From assembly GCF_018881655.1 (NCBI RefSeq), contig NZ_JACVPX010000005.1, forward strand, positions 1-64,000: a stretch of 64,000 bases of DNA, written 5' to 3'. Position 1 is the stretch's first letter; every line of letters starts with the position of its first letter. This DNA is from Polynucleobacter sp. Tro8-14-1. Lineage in GTDB: Bacteria; Pseudomonadota; Gammaproteobacteria; Burkholderiales; Burkholderiaceae. The translations under genes and the position numbers were made by a program. Positions 15,334 to 25,537 of the stretch are shown in pieces. The notes beneath the pieces are model-generated. The model saw only the letters and a program-made list of their open reading frames with translations. It was not told where the DNA came from and searched no databases.

Positions 15334-16650
15334 CTAATGGTCTTCTGGCTTGGAATGCGAGGCGAATAGTTTGGGTAACAACTTAATCAAGGCGTCACGC
15401 TCAGCGCCATTAGAGTGTTGCAGTGCATGGAGTGAGCCATGCAGAAATTTATTGGTTAGGCCTTGTGCCATGGCATTGAGAACTTCTTGTGGATCATCGC
15501 CACGCATCAAGCGTTTCATTGCACGCTCAAGTTCAAGTTGACGTAAACGTTCACCTTGCTGCTGAATATCCTGAATTAGCGGAACCGCATTACGACCTTG
15601 CATCCAATGCATAAAGTTACCAACACGATCTTCGATGATCGCTTCAGCCTGGCTTACAGCCGCTTGACGTAAGTTGGCACCAGTCTGAATCATCGTTCCT
15701 AAATCATCAACGGTGTAAAGATAGATATCATCCAATCTGGAGATTTCAGGTTCAAAATCCCGCGGCACTGCTAAATCAACCATCACCATCGGCTTATGGC
15801 GACGTTGCTTCAAGGCACTCTCCACCATGCCCAGACCAATGATGGGTAAGGATGAGGCAGTACTAGAAACGATAATGTCGAACTCATGTAGGCGCCCTGG
15901 GAGCTCGGAGAGCTTGAAGGATTCAGCTTCAACGCCTTGCGAGGAAATGGAATCTGCAAGCTCTTGACCGCGCTCTATCGTGCGGTTAGCAATCGCCACA
16001 TTCTTCGGTTTGCGCGCAACAAAATGCGTTGCGCATAAAGTAATCATCTCACCGGCACCAATGAACAAAATCTTTTGATCTGCAATTTTTTCAAAGATAC
16101 GTTCTGAGAGGCGAACAGAGGCTGCAGCCATTGAAATAGAGTGCGCACCGATTTCAGTAGAGCCACGTACTTCTTTAGCGACTGCAAACGTTTTCTGGAA
16201 AAGTTGATTGAGATAGGTTCCCAATACACCAGCATCATTTGCAGTGCGAACCGCATCTTTCATTTGGCCTAAGATTTGTGTCTCACCAATTACCATGGAA
16301 TCTAAGCCACACGCAACTCTGAAGGCATGTCGCACTGCATCTGATTGCGGTAATGAGTAAATGTGAGGCTCAAGACTGCTTGGTGCAAGCTGTTGAGTTT
16401 TGGCTAACCAATCGAAAGTAGCTTCATGCAAAAGACCTGCGGCGCTGGCATCATTTGCGGCGCAGTAGACCTCAGTGCGGTTGCAGGTTGACAAAATCGT
16501 AGCTTCGGGAAGCCCGGCCTGATTCGCGCCAACTAAATGTTGGCGAAGATCGTGCAACGCTTCTTGAAGAAATTCAGGGTCAAAGGCGACCTTTTCCCGA
16601 ATGGCGACCGGCGCTGTGTGATGATTGATGCCGAGTGTCAACAACTTCAT
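15334..16650 (-). CDS. hemA: Glutamyl-tRNA reductase
   Basis: First committed enzyme of tetrapyrrole synthesis by the C5 route: NADPH-dependent reduction of glutamyl-tRNA to glutamate-1-semialdehyde. The catalytic cysteine is C56 in [11 protein letters not shown]; the nearby [15 protein letters not shown] is the family signature; [12 protein letters not shown] starts the NADPH Rossmann fold; and a C-terminal dimerisation helix follows. Length (438 aa) is normal. Its ATG overlaps the divergent membrane protein start in CATAATG, so the two genes share almost no leader space. Confidence 0.97.
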   Translation of the reverse strand: MKLLTLGINHHTAPVAIREKVAFDPEFLQEALHDLRQHLVGANQAGLPEATILSTCNRTEVYCAANDASAAGLLHEATFDWLAKTQQLAPSSLEPHIYSLPQSDAVRHAFRVACGLDSMVIGETQILGQMKDAVRTANDAGVLGTYLNQLFQKTFAVAKEVRGSTEIGAHSISMAAASVRLSERIFEKIADQKILFIGAGEMITLCATHFVARKPKNVAIANRTIERGQELADSISSQGVEAESFKLSELPGRLHEFDIIVSSTASSLPIIGLGMVESALKQRRHKPMVMVDLAVPRDFEPEISRLDDIYLYTVDDLGTMIQTGANLRQAAVSQAEAIIEDRVGNFMHWMQGRNAVPLIQDIQQQGERLRQLELERAMKRLMRGDDPQEVLNAMAQGLTNKFLHGSLHALQHSNGAERDALIKLLPKLFASHSKPEDH

Positions 16651-16651
16651 A

Positions 16652-16948
16652 ATGGCAATTATAGATTTGATGGCAGCATTAATGGGGGTATCAATGGGGT
16701 TTTTGGCTTTTCTGGTGATTGGGGGTGTTTCTGGGGTGTCAGCCTGGATTTTTTACCCCGGAGCTTCTGATGGGGTTAAGCCCGGCAGGATTCTGATGGC
16801 CTTCTTACTGGGGTCTATTGCAGCGGCTGCTAGCTCGTATGCAGGGCAATACTGGGATCTTTTTCAATCCGGGCAAATCTTAGAGTGGGCCAGCGCTATT
16901 TTTGCTGCCTGTGCGGTGGGGTGTGTTTTTACTGCTTTAGCTAAATAA
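16652..16948 (+). CDS. Small glycine-rich membrane protein
   Basis: Predicted inner-membrane protein of 98 aa starting [20 protein letters not shown], with three hydrophobic segments: about 3-32, 47-65 and 78-96. The middle loop [13 protein letters not shown] joins segments rich in G, A and S. The layout resembles GlsB/YeaQ-type (transglycosylase-associated) proteins, but I do not see their exact signature, so I leave the family open. The track start at 16625 would run into hemA; the ATG at 16652 is better placed. Its end overlaps the convergent ung gene by 12 bases. Confidence 0.6.
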   Translation: MAIIDLMAALMGVSMGFLAFLVIGGVSGVSAWIFYPGASDGVKPGRILMAFLLGSIAAAASSYAGQYWDLFQSGQILEWASAIFAACAVGCVFTALAK

Positions 16949-17686
16949 GTCGGCGCAATTGTTCGCCACCCACTGAATAGGCGCACTCTTTTGTTCAATC
17001 AGCCATTGATTGGCTTTAATAAAGTGATTGCAACTGGCCTTACCTCCAGGCTCCAAAAAAGGCTTATTCGTCTTGTATACGCCAAGTCCAGATGGGTGGG
17101 AGGATTGCAAGATCAAAGGATTCTGACCTCCTTCAATGAGTGACAGCTTAGATTGGGCATGACCACCCCATAGCATCCAAACTAAATGCGGCCTAGCTTT
17201 TGATAAACCGCCGATCAAATGATCAATGAAGCTTTTCCATCCCAGCCCCGTATGACTGCCGGCCTCGCCCAATTTGACACTCAAAGCAGTATTGAGAAGT
17301 AGCACTCCTTGCTCGGCCCAATTGTGAAGATCACCATTCGGTAAAGACCCAAAACCTTCTAATGCCAATGCTTTACTGATGTTGCGTAGTGAGCTGGGAA
17401 ATTCTCGTGAATTGACTGCAATCTCAGCAGGTATCGAAAAGGCTAGCCCTTGCGCTAGCCCTGGTGAGTGATAAGGATCTTGGCCCAAGATCACTACCTT
17501 TACTGAATCAACGGGGCAAAGTTTGAGGGCTTTAAAAAAGTTCTGAGGCTCGGGTCGAACAACTTCAGTATCAAGAGCAGTCTGCAAATTTTTTTCTAGT
17601 GAGCGCCAATCTACTGACTCGAAATAATTCCCCAGTAATTTTTGCCAATCCTTTGGGATATCGTCTTTTGAAAATAGTGCTTTCAA
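16937..17686 (-). CDS. ung: Uracil-DNA glycosylase (family 1)
   Basis: Removes uracil from DNA as the first step of base excision repair. The water-activating motif GQDPYHSPGLAQGLAFS (GQDPYH at 68-73, D70 catalytic) and VLLLNTALSV are intact. The DNA-intercalation loop reads SSHPSGLGVYK rather than the usual HPSPLSAYR; the histidine (H197) and leucine (201) are kept. Length (249 aa) is slightly above average. The only reasonable start is a TTG 6 bases after the upstream M61 peptidase stop, so weak, coupled translation is likely. Confidence 0.93.
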   Translation of the reverse strand: MKALFSKDDIPKDWQKLLGNYFESVDWRSLEKNLQTALDTEVVRPEPQNFFKALKLCPVDSVKVVILGQDPYHSPGLAQGLAFSIPAEIAVNSREFPSSLRNISKALALEGFGSLPNGDLHNWAEQGVLLLNTALSVKLGEAGSHTGLGWKSFIDHLIGGLSKARPHLVWMLWGGHAQSKLSLIEGGQNPLILQSSHPSGLGVYKTNKPFLEPGGKASCNHFIKANQWLIEQKSAPIQWVANNCADLFS

Positions 17687-17692
17687 TTTCGA

Positions 17693-19474
17693 TCAGACAT
17701 CTTTTTTAGGTGTCAGTTCATATTGCATAGGTATCTGGGTAGATTGCATTGAAACCATGCGCTCATGCTCTAGATCATCGCGATAGAAAGTAATGCGGGC
17801 ATGGGAGTTTTCAGAAAGGCTGCCTAAGACTCTGTCCCAGTGGGCGCCGGTAACCCGCTGCCCATCAATACTGGCTAGTAAATCACCGGCTGATAGGCCT
17901 GCTGCTTGAGCAATCCCGCCATCAAGCACATGGGTAACCTTAAGCCAGCCATTGGCATCTGAATGGCGCATCCCAAACTGTAGCTTGAGTTTTTCCAGTG
18001 TAGATTGAGGTTTTGTTTTTACAGAAATGAGATTTGAGCCAATCCATTTTTGCAGAGGAATATCTTCTATACCAAAAATATAACGGGCCTTAATCTCATT
18101 CCAGATTTTGCTAAAGCCATTACCCAGTAATTCAAAAATCAAATCATCTAGTCCGTCTTCTGTAATGCCGTCCAAGGTGACGCCATGCTTATTCCAAAGT
18201 AGGCGCATGAGGTCATCTAGAGACTGTTTATTTTTAGTGAATGCCCGAATCTGTAAATCAAGACCAAGCGCAACTAAGGCGCCTTTACCGTAGTAGCTGA
18301 CGACCGTGTTTGGGGTGTTCTCATCTGCTTGGTAATACTTGGTCCAGGCATCAAAAGAGCTGTCAGCTAGGCTTTGCTTATGGCGCCCAGGGCCACGCAA
18401 GATCCCATTCCAGTTATCTGCAACGAGTTTTAGGTAAGTCTTGAGATCAATTCGTTTACTACGCAGTAGTTGGAGATCATCGTAGTAACTGGTGAAGCCC
18501 TCAAACACCCACAGTAAGCGAGTGTGATTACGCTTGGCCAGATCATACGGTTGAAAGGCTTTTGGCTGAATACGCTTAACCAGCCATGCGTGAAAATACT
18601 CGTGACTACACAAGCCTAAGAATTCTCTATACGCAGATTCTTCAAAGAGAATATTTTCTTGGGGGATTTGATCGCGCCTGCAGAGTAGCGCAGTGCTATT
18701 ACGATGCTCAAGGCCACCATAGCCATTTAATACCGCATTGACTAAGAAAAGATATTCATCAAAAGGAGCACGCTTAGATTTTGGCTCAAAGAGATCAATA
18801 GTGCTGGTGCAGATTGCTTGTAAATCTTGTGCAAGGCGTTTGGCGTCAATAATGTGATTGCAGCCTTGTATTGCCATGCGATGAGCTACACCATTTGATT
18901 TCCAGTGCACGAGCTGGAACTCGCCCAAGGCTACAGGATGATCCAATAAATCATCATAATTTTGTGCCAAATAGAAGCCAAATCCACGCTCATCCGTCTT
19001 GGCAGCCCTCAAGGAAGTTTGAACTGTCCAGTGATCCGCAAAGGCAAGTTCCGGCGGGGTGATAGCGAGTGAGCAAGGTAAATGCTCCTGCCCTTTGACG
19101 GCTAGACATAAGCTAGTGGCGTTAAAGAATGCGCGTTCAGTATCCAGATAGGCTGCACGCACTGAAGAATCAAACGCATAAACAGTGCTGAGTACCTCTA
19201 TTGGACCATTGCATGGCGGTAAGCGCCAATGGTCGTTATCAATCCGTTCGAGGATTATTTGTCTCTTGACACCCTCTACTGAAAACGCTTCAAGTGATTC
19301 GACATGTTTACTGAAATCACGAATTAAATAGCTACCTGGAATCCAGGCCGGCATTTGAAGTACCTGACCATCAGAATCAGGGTTGGCAATATGCAGCTTG
19401 ATGCGATAGCGATGGCCATGCAGGTCTGCCGGCCAGACCGTATATTGAATTGCGGGTAAGTCGGCATGGTTCAT
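17693..19474 (-). CDS. M61-family metallopeptidase with PDZ domain
   Basis: Zinc aminopeptidase related to the glycyl aminopeptidase of Sphingomonas. An N-terminal beta-domain (about 1-180) is followed by the gluzincin catalytic part: GGLEHRNST at 253-261, the zinc helix HEYFHAW at 291-297 (HExxH-type, with E292 catalytic), and WVFEGFTSYYDD providing the third ligand glutamate. A PDZ domain occupies about 490-570 (LKVTHVLDGGIAQAAGLSAG). Length (593 aa) is normal and I see no signal peptide, so it is probably cytoplasmic. It lies 5 bases after dsbC and directly before ung. Confidence 0.9.
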   Translation of the reverse strand: MNHADLPAIQYTVWPADLHGHRYRIKLHIANPDSDGQVLQMPAWIPGSYLIRDFSKHVESLEAFSVEGVKRQIILERIDNDHWRLPPCNGPIEVLSTVYAFDSSVRAAYLDTERAFFNATSLCLAVKGQEHLPCSLAITPPELAFADHWTVQTSLRAAKTDERGFGFYLAQNYDDLLDHPVALGEFQLVHWKSNGVAHRMAIQGCNHIIDAKRLAQDLQAICTSTIDLFEPKSKRAPFDEYLFLVNAVLNGYGGLEHRNSTALLCRRDQIPQENILFEESAYREFLGLCSHEYFHAWLVKRIQPKAFQPYDLAKRNHTRLLWVFEGFTSYYDDLQLLRSKRIDLKTYLKLVADNWNGILRGPGRHKQSLADSSFDAWTKYYQADENTPNTVVSYYGKGALVALGLDLQIRAFTKNKQSLDDLMRLLWNKHGVTLDGITEDGLDDLIFELLGNGFSKIWNEIKARYIFGIEDIPLQKWIGSNLISVKTKPQSTLEKLKLQFGMRHSDANGWLKVTHVLDGGIAQAAGLSAGDLLASIDGQRVTGAHWDRVLGSLSENSHARITFYRDDLEHERMVSMQSTQIPMQYELTPKKDV

Positions 19475-19479
19475 GATAT

Positions 19480-20196
19480 TTATTTCAGGGAGCTAAATTT
19501 CTTTTCGATATCGGTAATTTGTACCGCGCCAGGGAAACGGCTGCCATCAGTAAAGAATAAAGTCGGCGTGCCCGTGATTCCATAGGTCTTTGCGAAAGCC
19601 ACATTTTTATCCAGTGGCGTACTGCACTCTCCCTTACCGCTAGGGGCGATGCCATTCACCATCCAGTCAATATACGTCTTATAGGGATCAGAAGAGCACC
19701 AAATTTGCTTTGCTTTTTGGGTGGAGTCTGCCGACAGAATGGGTATTAAGTAGGTATAGATCGTTACGTTATCAAGCTGCTGTAGAGATTTCTCTAGGCG
19801 CTTGCAATAGCCACAGTTTGGATCGGAGAAGACTGCCAGCTGGCGACTACCATTGCCACGAACATTTTTAATTGCGTTGGCAGGCGTCAATTCACTCCAT
19901 TTAATGCGGTTTAAGTCTGCCTGTCTTTGCTCGGTAATATTTTTACCGGATGCGAGCTCAATGATTTCCCCTTGAATCAGATACTTCCCAGAGGTATCAG
20001 TATAAAAAATATCATTGCCAACTAGTACTTCATAAAGGCCGGAAACTGGGGCCGGTGAAACACTTTTCACTTTCGCATTAGCGCCTAACTTCTTTTGGAT
20101 CTCAGTCTTTAATTGCTGCTCTTGTTGTGCGTGAAGTGGGGTAGTGCAGAGCAGGGCGGCGCCAATGAATGCAATCGCAGATAACAATTTATTCAA
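19480..20196 (-). CDS. dsbC: Periplasmic thiol:disulfide isomerase DsbC
   Basis: Rearranges wrong disulfides in periplasmic proteins and is kept reduced by DsbD. Signal peptide to about LHA-QQEQQ, an N-terminal dimerisation domain, then the thioredoxin domain with SDPNCGYCKRLEKS (CGYC at about 128-131) and the cis-proline loop GITGTPTLFF. A second cysteine pair (WCSSDP and GECST) is also typical. The track begins at a TTG at 20202; I prefer the TTG two codons later, which has GGAGA 7 bases before it. The start overlaps the end of the UbiH-type gene by a few bases. Confidence 0.93.
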   Translation of the reverse strand: MNKLLSAIAFIGAALLCTTPLHAQQEQQLKTEIQKKLGANAKVKSVSPAPVSGLYEVLVGNDIFYTDTSGKYLIQGEIIELASGKNITEQRQADLNRIKWSELTPANAIKNVRGNGSRQLAVFSDPNCGYCKRLEKSLQQLDNVTIYTYLIPILSADSTQKAKQIWCSSDPYKTYIDWMVNGIAPSGKGECSTPLDKNVAFAKTYGITGTPTLFFTDGSRFPGAVQITDIEKKFSSLK

Positions 20197-21463
20197 AATC
20201 AATTTCTCCTAAAGCGCGTTCAATTAAGCGCTGTTTTATAAAGTGGCTTTTGTTTACAAGACCTAAGCCCCAGTTACGGAGCTGGCGTTCAGTGCTGCTG
20301 CTTGCAGAAAATAATTTCTTGAGTTTATCGGTCACCCATAAGAGTGCGCTCGTGTCGCCTTGACGTTGTCGTTCATAACGTCGAAGCAATACCAAGTCAC
20401 TAGGTGCGCGGAACGATTCACGCTTACCCAAAATATTTAGAAGTACCGCAACATCTCGCAGCCCTAGATTCAGGCCTTGCCCAGCGAGTGGGTGCATCAC
20501 ATGGGCGGCATCGCCAATGAGCACAACCTTCGGAGAGGCGTCTGGCCCGATAAATCGTTTGGCTCGAATCTTTCTTAAAGGGAAGGTTGCTGGCACTGAG
20601 TTCAGAGTCAGCTCACCTAGTTGCTTTCCAATTGCGCCATTAGCAATGGAGGAGAATTGATCCAACCATTGCGCTTGATCTAGTTTTAATAAATCAGCTG
20701 CATGTTCTGGGGAGGTAGACCAAACCATTGACACTTGTTTTCCTGGCAGGGGCAGCATAGCCACAATATCGCCACCTGGCAAAAACCACTGAAAGGCAGT
20801 CTCTAGATGGGGGTAGTCACAGAGCCAATTGGCAACCACTGCACTTTGTGAATAACTTTCTTCACTCGCGCTAATACCCAATTCATTGCGAATCGGTGAG
20901 TTGGCGCCATCCGCTGCAATCACGAGTTGTGCGCGAATGCTCCCACCATTTTTTAAATGTAGGGTGCTTCCATCAGCATCTACCTGAATTTTTTCTACAA
21001 CATCATTGATGCGCTCTAGCTTATTCTGAAAACGCGAAGCTTGATCGATGGTGTGCTCAATTAAATTAGCTTCTCCAATCCACGCAAGTTGTGGAGTGCC
21101 CGCTTCAAATGCAGAAAGGTGGAGATGGTCATTCTTTTCGCCTCGATCACCGTAAATCCGCATATCTCGGACTGCTTGCAGGCGGCTGCGATCAATTGCA
21201 TCCCAAATATGCAAATGAGCCAGTAATTTTTGGGTGCTGGGGGAGAAGGCGTAGATTCTTTGGCCCCATTGAGCGCCTTGTGGACTTGGGACGTTTTGCC
21301 CTAAATCAGGGGCAATTTCAATGGTTTGTAAGCCAAGCTGGGCTAGACCTAGGGCGCAAGCCTTGCCAGTAATGCCTCCGCCGACCACAACAACGTCTAC
21401 TGTGCGGATTTGGGTGGAATGGGCGGGGGACTTGGGCACGTGATTTGGGTGAACTTCTGACAT
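20189..21463 (-). CDS. UbiH/UbiF/VisC-family FAD-dependent hydroxylase
   Basis: FAD monooxygenase probably acting on the aromatic ring in ubiquinone synthesis. VVVVGGGITGKACALGLAQ near residues 24-42 is the dinucleotide-binding fold. The second FAD signature VVLIGDAAHVMHPLAGQGLN is at about 310-330, and the family's DGANSPIR appears at about 185. Length (424 aa) fits UbiH or UbiF; which ring position it hydroxylates cannot be told from the sequence. It overlaps dsbC by a few bases and is divergent from ychF with a 40-base gap. Confidence 0.9.
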   Translation of the reverse strand: MSEVHPNHVPKSPAHSTQIRTVDVVVVGGGITGKACALGLAQLGLQTIEIAPDLGQNVPSPQGAQWGQRIYAFSPSTQKLLAHLHIWDAIDRSRLQAVRDMRIYGDRGEKNDHLHLSAFEAGTPQLAWIGEANLIEHTIDQASRFQNKLERINDVVEKIQVDADGSTLHLKNGGSIRAQLVIAADGANSPIRNELGISASEESYSQSAVVANWLCDYPHLETAFQWFLPGGDIVAMLPLPGKQVSMVWSTSPEHAADLLKLDQAQWLDQFSSIANGAIGKQLGELTLNSVPATFPLRKIRAKRFIGPDASPKVVLIGDAAHVMHPLAGQGLNLGLRDVAVLLNILGKRESFRAPSDLVLLRRYERQRQGDTSALLWVTDKLKKLFSASSSTERQLRNWGLGLVNKSHFIKQRLIERALGEIDFE

Positions 21464-21503
21464 AACTCGATGATATCGAAACCAGCCCCTTTACAATAAT
21501 GCT

Positions 21504-22598
21504 ATGTCTTTGAAATGTGGCATCGTCGGCCTGCCTAACGTCGGCAAATCTACCCTCTTTAATGCGCTTACCAAGGCTGGGATCGCAGCGGAAAACTATC
21601 CTTTCTGCACGATTGAGCCTAATGTGGGCGTTGTTGAGGTTCCTGACCCCCGTCTAGCTGCCTTGGCTGAGATCGTGAAGCCTGAGCGCATCCTGCCTGC
21701 AGCAGTCGAATTTGTCGATATTGCTGGTTTGGTAGCTGGCGCTTCAAAAGGAGAAGGTCTTGGCAATCAGTTTTTGGCGAATATTCGTGAAACTGATGCT
21801 ATTACCCATGTCGTCCGGTGTTTTGAGGATCCCAACGTCATCCACGTTGCCGGGAAAATTGATCCCATTGCTGACATTGGTGTGATTGACACCGAATTGG
21901 CTTTATCGGACCTGGCAACAGTTGAGAAAACCCTGAATCGCTCAAGCAAGGCCGCTAAGTCTGGCAATGATAAAGAGGCTGCTGCTTTGGTTGCCGTTCT
22001 GACTAAAGTACAGACTCACCTAGATTCTGCTCTGCCAGTGCGCAGTTTGAATCTCAATGACGATGAAAAATTATTGATTAAACCGTTGTGTTTGATCACT
22101 GCTAAGCCTGCGATGTATGTTGCAAACGTCAAAGAAGATGGCTTCTCAAATAATCCACACCTTGAGGCTGTGAAGCAACATGCGGCAAAAGAAAATGCTC
22201 CAGTTGTTGCTGTATGCGCTGCGATTGAGGCAGAGATCGCCGACTTAGAAGAAGCAGACAAGATTGAATTCTTGGCTGACCTAGGCATGGAAGAGCCAGG
22301 CTTGGATCGTGTGATTCGTGCGGGCTATTCATTGCTTGGTTTACAAACCTATTTCACCGCTGGAGTTAAAGAGGTTCGCGCTTGGACCATCCATGTTGGT
22401 GATACAGCACCTCAAGCGGCTGGCGTGATTCATACAGACTTTGAGCGGGGCTTTATTCGTGCTCAGACAATCTCCTACGAAGATTTTGTGCAGTTCAAAG
22501 GAGAGTCTGGCGCCAAGGAAGCCGGAAAGATGCGCGCGGAAGGTAAAGAGTATGTTGTTAAAGATGGAGATGTATTGAATTTCTTGTTTAACGTCTAA
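21504..22598 (+). CDS. ychF: Redox-responsive ATPase YchF (OLA1 family)
   Basis: Obg-related P-loop protein that prefers ATP over GTP and binds ribosomes; it is linked to oxidative-stress responses. The Walker A motif [14 protein letters not shown] is at 8-21 and the switch region [20 protein letters not shown] follows. The base-specifying motif is NVKED (in YVANVKEDG) rather than NKxD, as expected for YchF. A coiled-coil insert and the C-terminal TGS domain ([15 protein letters not shown] through [11 protein letters not shown]) complete the 364-aa protein. Usually next to pth, but pth is not here. Confidence 0.97.
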   Translation: MSLKCGIVGLPNVGKSTLFNALTKAGIAAENYPFCTIEPNVGVVEVPDPRLAALAEIVKPERILPAAVEFVDIAGLVAGASKGEGLGNQFLANIRETDAITHVVRCFEDPNVIHVAGKIDPIADIGVIDTELALSDLATVEKTLNRSSKAAKSGNDKEAAALVAVLTKVQTHLDSALPVRSLNLNDDEKLLIKPLCLITAKPAMYVANVKEDGFSNNPHLEAVKQHAAKENAPVVAVCAAIEAEIADLEEADKIEFLADLGMEEPGLDRVIRAGYSLLGLQTYFTAGVKEVRAWTIHVGDTAPQAAGVIHTDFERGFIRAQTISYEDFVQFKGESGAKEAGKMRAEGKEYVVKDGDVLNFLFNV

Positions 22599-22621
22599 AG
22601 TGATCTTATTTCTGCCCAATA

Positions 22622-22648
22622 AAAAAAGCCCTTTTCAGGGCTTTTTTG
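22622..22648 (+). terminator. Bidirectional terminator after ychF
   Basis: AAAAAAGCCC and GGGCTTTTTT make a perfect 10-bp stem with a 6-base loop, flanked by A-runs and T-runs. It serves ychF and the convergent regulator gene. Confidence 0.9.
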
Positions 22649-22671
22649 CTTATGCAGTGGTGCTCTAACGA

Positions 22672-23022
22672 TTAAGAGGCTTTTGCTGCCTTCTCTAAGC
22701 ATTTAGAAATTTCTTCATAGCGCTTTAGAGCAATCTTGGTGGGCAATACTTCTTTTTTGCGACCATCGGCATTGGCAGCCATTTTGATATAGCCCAAGGC
22801 GCTGAGATTTTTGAGGCGACCATGCAATGTAGCTTGTGAGCCTAGGTCTGAAATGGAAATCAAATCACCAACCAAAATTGCTTGCTTGGCATGGGCGCAA
22901 GAAACAATCCTATCGAGCAAACTCTCTTCGATGCAATCCAGCTTCTTGCCTGGGTTGATTCGATCGAGGGCATCAATCAAGTTAAGGAACTTGATGTAGG
23001 GTGACGGTTTAGTAGATGACAT
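22672..23022 (-). CDS. Small winged-helix DNA-binding protein (MarR-like)
   Basis: Protein of 116 aa with a winged-helix pattern: helices around LDRIVSCAHAKQAI and VGDLISISDLGSQATLHGRLKNLSALGYI, then a beta wing with basic tip (AANADGRKKEVLPT) and a final helix ending KAAKAS. The layout is that of MarR/PadR-type regulators, but without the long dimerisation helices of full MarR proteins. No ligand or target can be inferred. It is monocistronic and converges with ychF. Confidence 0.65.
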   Translation of the reverse strand: MSSTKPSPYIKFLNLIDALDRINPGKKLDCIEESLLDRIVSCAHAKQAILVGDLISISDLGSQATLHGRLKNLSALGYIKMAANADGRKKEVLPTKIALKRYEEISKCLEKAAKAS

Positions 23023-23128
23023 ATTTAGTATTTATTTGTATTAACTCTAAGGCTAGTACTAGTGTATTCCCTTGGTCTGATTTTAGCAATTGATGCGCAT
23101 CAATAAAAATTAATCCATACTAATAACA

Positions 23129-23698
23129 ATGTCTAAATTATTCGCAATTTATTCGGAATGGCTTTTTGGGTGCGTCATTAGTGCGATGGCGTACACACTT
23201 CTCTTTTATTGCAATAGCTGGCTTACCAATAGCATTACTTTTGGCTTGGGAGTAAGTTGGATTTATCTGCCTGCTGGTCTCCGCTTATTTCTGACTTTGA
23301 TTTTTGGTTTACCTGGCGCCATCGGAATTGCTATAGCCTCATTTTTAATTAGCTATTACGGCGATTTCCCGCACGACTTGACGCTGTGTATTGGCGTTGG
23401 ATTAATTTCGGGATTTGCGCCTTATTTGGCTAGATTTTTTGTTTTTAGCAATCTTCGCCTTGAGTCAGACTTAAGTAATCTCAATTTCCCTAAACTCATT
23501 GCTTGTATTTTGATTTATGCCTTGCTCTCTGCAGGCTTACATCAGTGGTGGTTTTCAGTGATGGCTTTAGAAAATACAGGCACTGTAAATCACTTCTTGG
23601 TGATGTTTATTGGTGATGTGCTGGGTTCGTTGCTACTGATCTCTTTGATCAAATACTGCTTAGATCTATTGCGAAAGACTAGAAAAACAGCTCACTAA
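23129..23698 (+). CDS. Integral membrane protein, possibly MASE1-like
   Basis: Hydrophobic protein of 189 aa with about five or six membrane segments. The region [20 protein letters not shown], followed by [11 protein letters not shown], recalls the N-terminal part of MASE1 sensory domains, where a W-x-P-x-G pattern occurs. There is no output domain (GGDEF, kinase) attached, so if it is MASE1-like it is a standalone membrane module. Its last 20 bases overlap the end of the convergent trpC gene. Function unknown. Confidence 0.5.
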   Translation: MSKLFAIYSEWLFGCVISAMAYTLLFYCNSWLTNSITFGLGVSWIYLPAGLRLFLTLIFGLPGAIGIAIASFLISYYGDFPHDLTLCIGVGLISGFAPYLARFFVFSNLRLESDLSNLNFPKLIACILIYALLSAGLHQWWFSVMALENTGTVNHFLVMFIGDVLGSLLLISLIKYCLDLLRKTRKTAH

Positions 23699-24482
23699 GC
23701 GCTGTCCCTGGATCTGTGGCCCGCATGAATGCCTCCCCAACCAGGAACGCGTTGATTTGATTGTTGCGCATGAGCTCTACATCAGCGTGACTCAAGATGC
23801 CAGACTCTGTTACTAAGGTTTTGTTGTCCGGAACCATGGACATTAGAGAGAGGGTGGTTTGCAGTGTCACCTCAAAGGTTTTAAGGTTTCGATTGTTAAT
23901 ACCAAGTAAAGGTGTTCTGAGTTCTAGCGCTTGCTCTAATTCTGGGGCATTGTGAACTTCGACCAACACATCTAAACCGAGCTCATGTGCACAGGCTTCA
24001 AGCTCTTTCATTTGATTTAATTCTAGGCAAGCCACGATCAGCAAGATTGCATCGGCGCCAATCGCACGAGCTTCATAGACTTGATACGGATCAATGGTGA
24101 AGTCTTTACGCAAAACGGGAATATTGCAGGCGGCACGAGCTTCTTGCAGATAGGCATTGCATCCTTGGAAATAATCCATATCAGTCAGTACTGATAAACA
24201 AGCTGCACCATGATTTTCGTAGGACTGGGCAATGTCTGCTGGAACGAAGTTATTGCGCAAAATGCCTTTGCTTGGGCTTGCCTTTTTGATTTCAGTAATG
24301 ACTCCTGCCTTACCAGCGGAAATCTTGTTCTCAATAGCCTGAATAAAGCCTCTTGGCTTTAAAAGGGCATCACGGTTATTAGCTTCAGCTTGCCCACGTT
24401 GATTGGCAAGCGATATTTTCTGCAGGCAGCTAGCTACTTCAATCTTTTTAGTGGCAACAATTTTATCGAGGATATCGCTCAT
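23679..24482 (-). CDS. trpC: Indole-3-glycerol phosphate synthase
   Basis: Fourth step shown here of tryptophan synthesis: it closes the indole ring from carboxyphenylamino-deoxyribulose phosphate. TIM-barrel signatures are present: [13 protein letters not shown] near 64-76 with catalytic lysines, [16 protein letters not shown] near 122-137, [14 protein letters not shown] near 192-205, and [12 protein letters not shown] near 225. It is monofunctional (267 aa), without the TrpF domain found in enteric bacteria. It lies 10 bases after trpD at the end of the rpe-trpEGDC unit. Confidence 0.97.
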   Translation of the reverse strand: MSDILDKIVATKKIEVASCLQKISLANQRGQAEANNRDALLKPRGFIQAIENKISAGKAGVITEIKKASPSKGILRNNFVPADIAQSYENHGAACLSVLTDMDYFQGCNAYLQEARAACNIPVLRKDFTIDPYQVYEARAIGADAILLIVACLELNQMKELEACAHELGLDVLVEVHNAPELEQALELRTPLLGINNRNLKTFEVTLQTTLSLMSMVPDNKTLVTESGILSHADVELMRNNQINAFLVGEAFMRATDPGTALSELFF

Positions 24483-24492
24483 GAATAATCAA

Positions 24493-25518
24493 TTATTGAG
24501 ATTGGGTTGCTACAACAAAAGTATCTAACTTTTGACGTGCCGCTCCTGAGGTGATGGCTGCTCTAGCCAGGGTAATACCGCTAGCAATGTCTTTTGCTAC
24601 TCCAGCTACATATAGTGTGGCGCCGGCATTAAGGCAGACGATATCGCTTGCAGGCCCGGGTTTGCCATCGAGCACATCCAAGACAATCTGCTTGGACTCT
24701 TCAGCATTAGCCACTTTAAAGCTGTTGGTGGGCGCGGCATTTAATCCAAAATCTTTTGGATGAATTTCATATTCACGCACTATGCCATCTTTAAGTTCGC
24801 CAACTAAGGTTGGGCCCTCTAAGGAAATTTCATCCAGACCATCTCGCCCGTACACAACGAGCGCATGCTCCATGCCCAAAGCTTGTAATACACGCGCCTG
24901 AATGCCGACTAGGTCAGCATGAAATACACCCATCAAAATCCGTTTAGCGTCAGCGGGGTTGGTAAGAGGGCCAAGGATGTTGAAAATAGTCCGGACACCG
25001 AGTTGTTTGCGAATGGGAACTATATTCTTCATCGCCGGATGATGGTTCGGCGCAAACATAAAGCCAGCACCAACAGTAGTGATGCACGTGGCGACTTGAT
25101 CAGCGGATAAAGCCAGATTTACGCCAAGCGCTTCTAATACATCTGCGCTACCTGATTTGCTGCTCACGCTGCGATTGCCGTGCTTGGCTATCTTTGCACC
25201 CGCTCCCGCAGCCACAAACATCGCTGCAGTAGAGATATTGAATGTATGGGCACCATCACCACCTGTGCCCACCACATCTACCAAATGACTACGGTCATCC
25301 ACCTTTACTGAGGTAGCAAACTCGCGCATCACTTGTGCGGCAGCAGCGATTTCACCAACAGTTTCTTTTTTGGTGCGCAGGGCAACCAATAATCCAGCCA
25401 CCAACTCTGGCGCCATTTCACCGCTCATGATGAGTCGCATCATTGCTGTCATTTCATCATGAAATAGTTCTCGATGTTCAATGCAGCGTTGGAGGGCTTC
25501 TTGCGGAGTGATTGACAT
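24493..25518 (-). CDS. trpD: Anthranilate phosphoribosyltransferase
   Basis: Joins anthranilate to phosphoribosyl pyrophosphate. [19 protein letters not shown] is the PRPP-binding signature and [21 protein letters not shown] the anthranilate/phosphate site. I chose the ATG at 25518 ([11 protein letters not shown]), giving 341 aa, the normal length; the track start at 25656 would add 46 residues that overlap trpG and have no family match. The gap from trpG is then 19 bases. TrpG and TrpD are separate proteins here, unlike the enteric fusion. Confidence 0.96.
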   Translation of the reverse strand: MSITPQEALQRCIEHRELFHDEMTAMMRLIMSGEMAPELVAGLLVALRTKKETVGEIAAAAQVMREFATSVKVDDRSHLVDVVGTGGDGAHTFNISTAAMFVAAGAGAKIAKHGNRSVSSKSGSADVLEALGVNLALSADQVATCITTVGAGFMFAPNHHPAMKNIVPIRKQLGVRTIFNILGPLTNPADAKRILMGVFHADLVGIQARVLQALGMEHALVVYGRDGLDEISLEGPTLVGELKDGIVREYEIHPKDFGLNAAPTNSFKVANAEESKQIVLDVLDGKPGPASDIVCLNAGATLYVAGVAKDIASGITLARAAITSGAARQKLDTFVVATQSQ

Positions 25519-25537
25519 GGCGCTGTTGGCAGACTGT

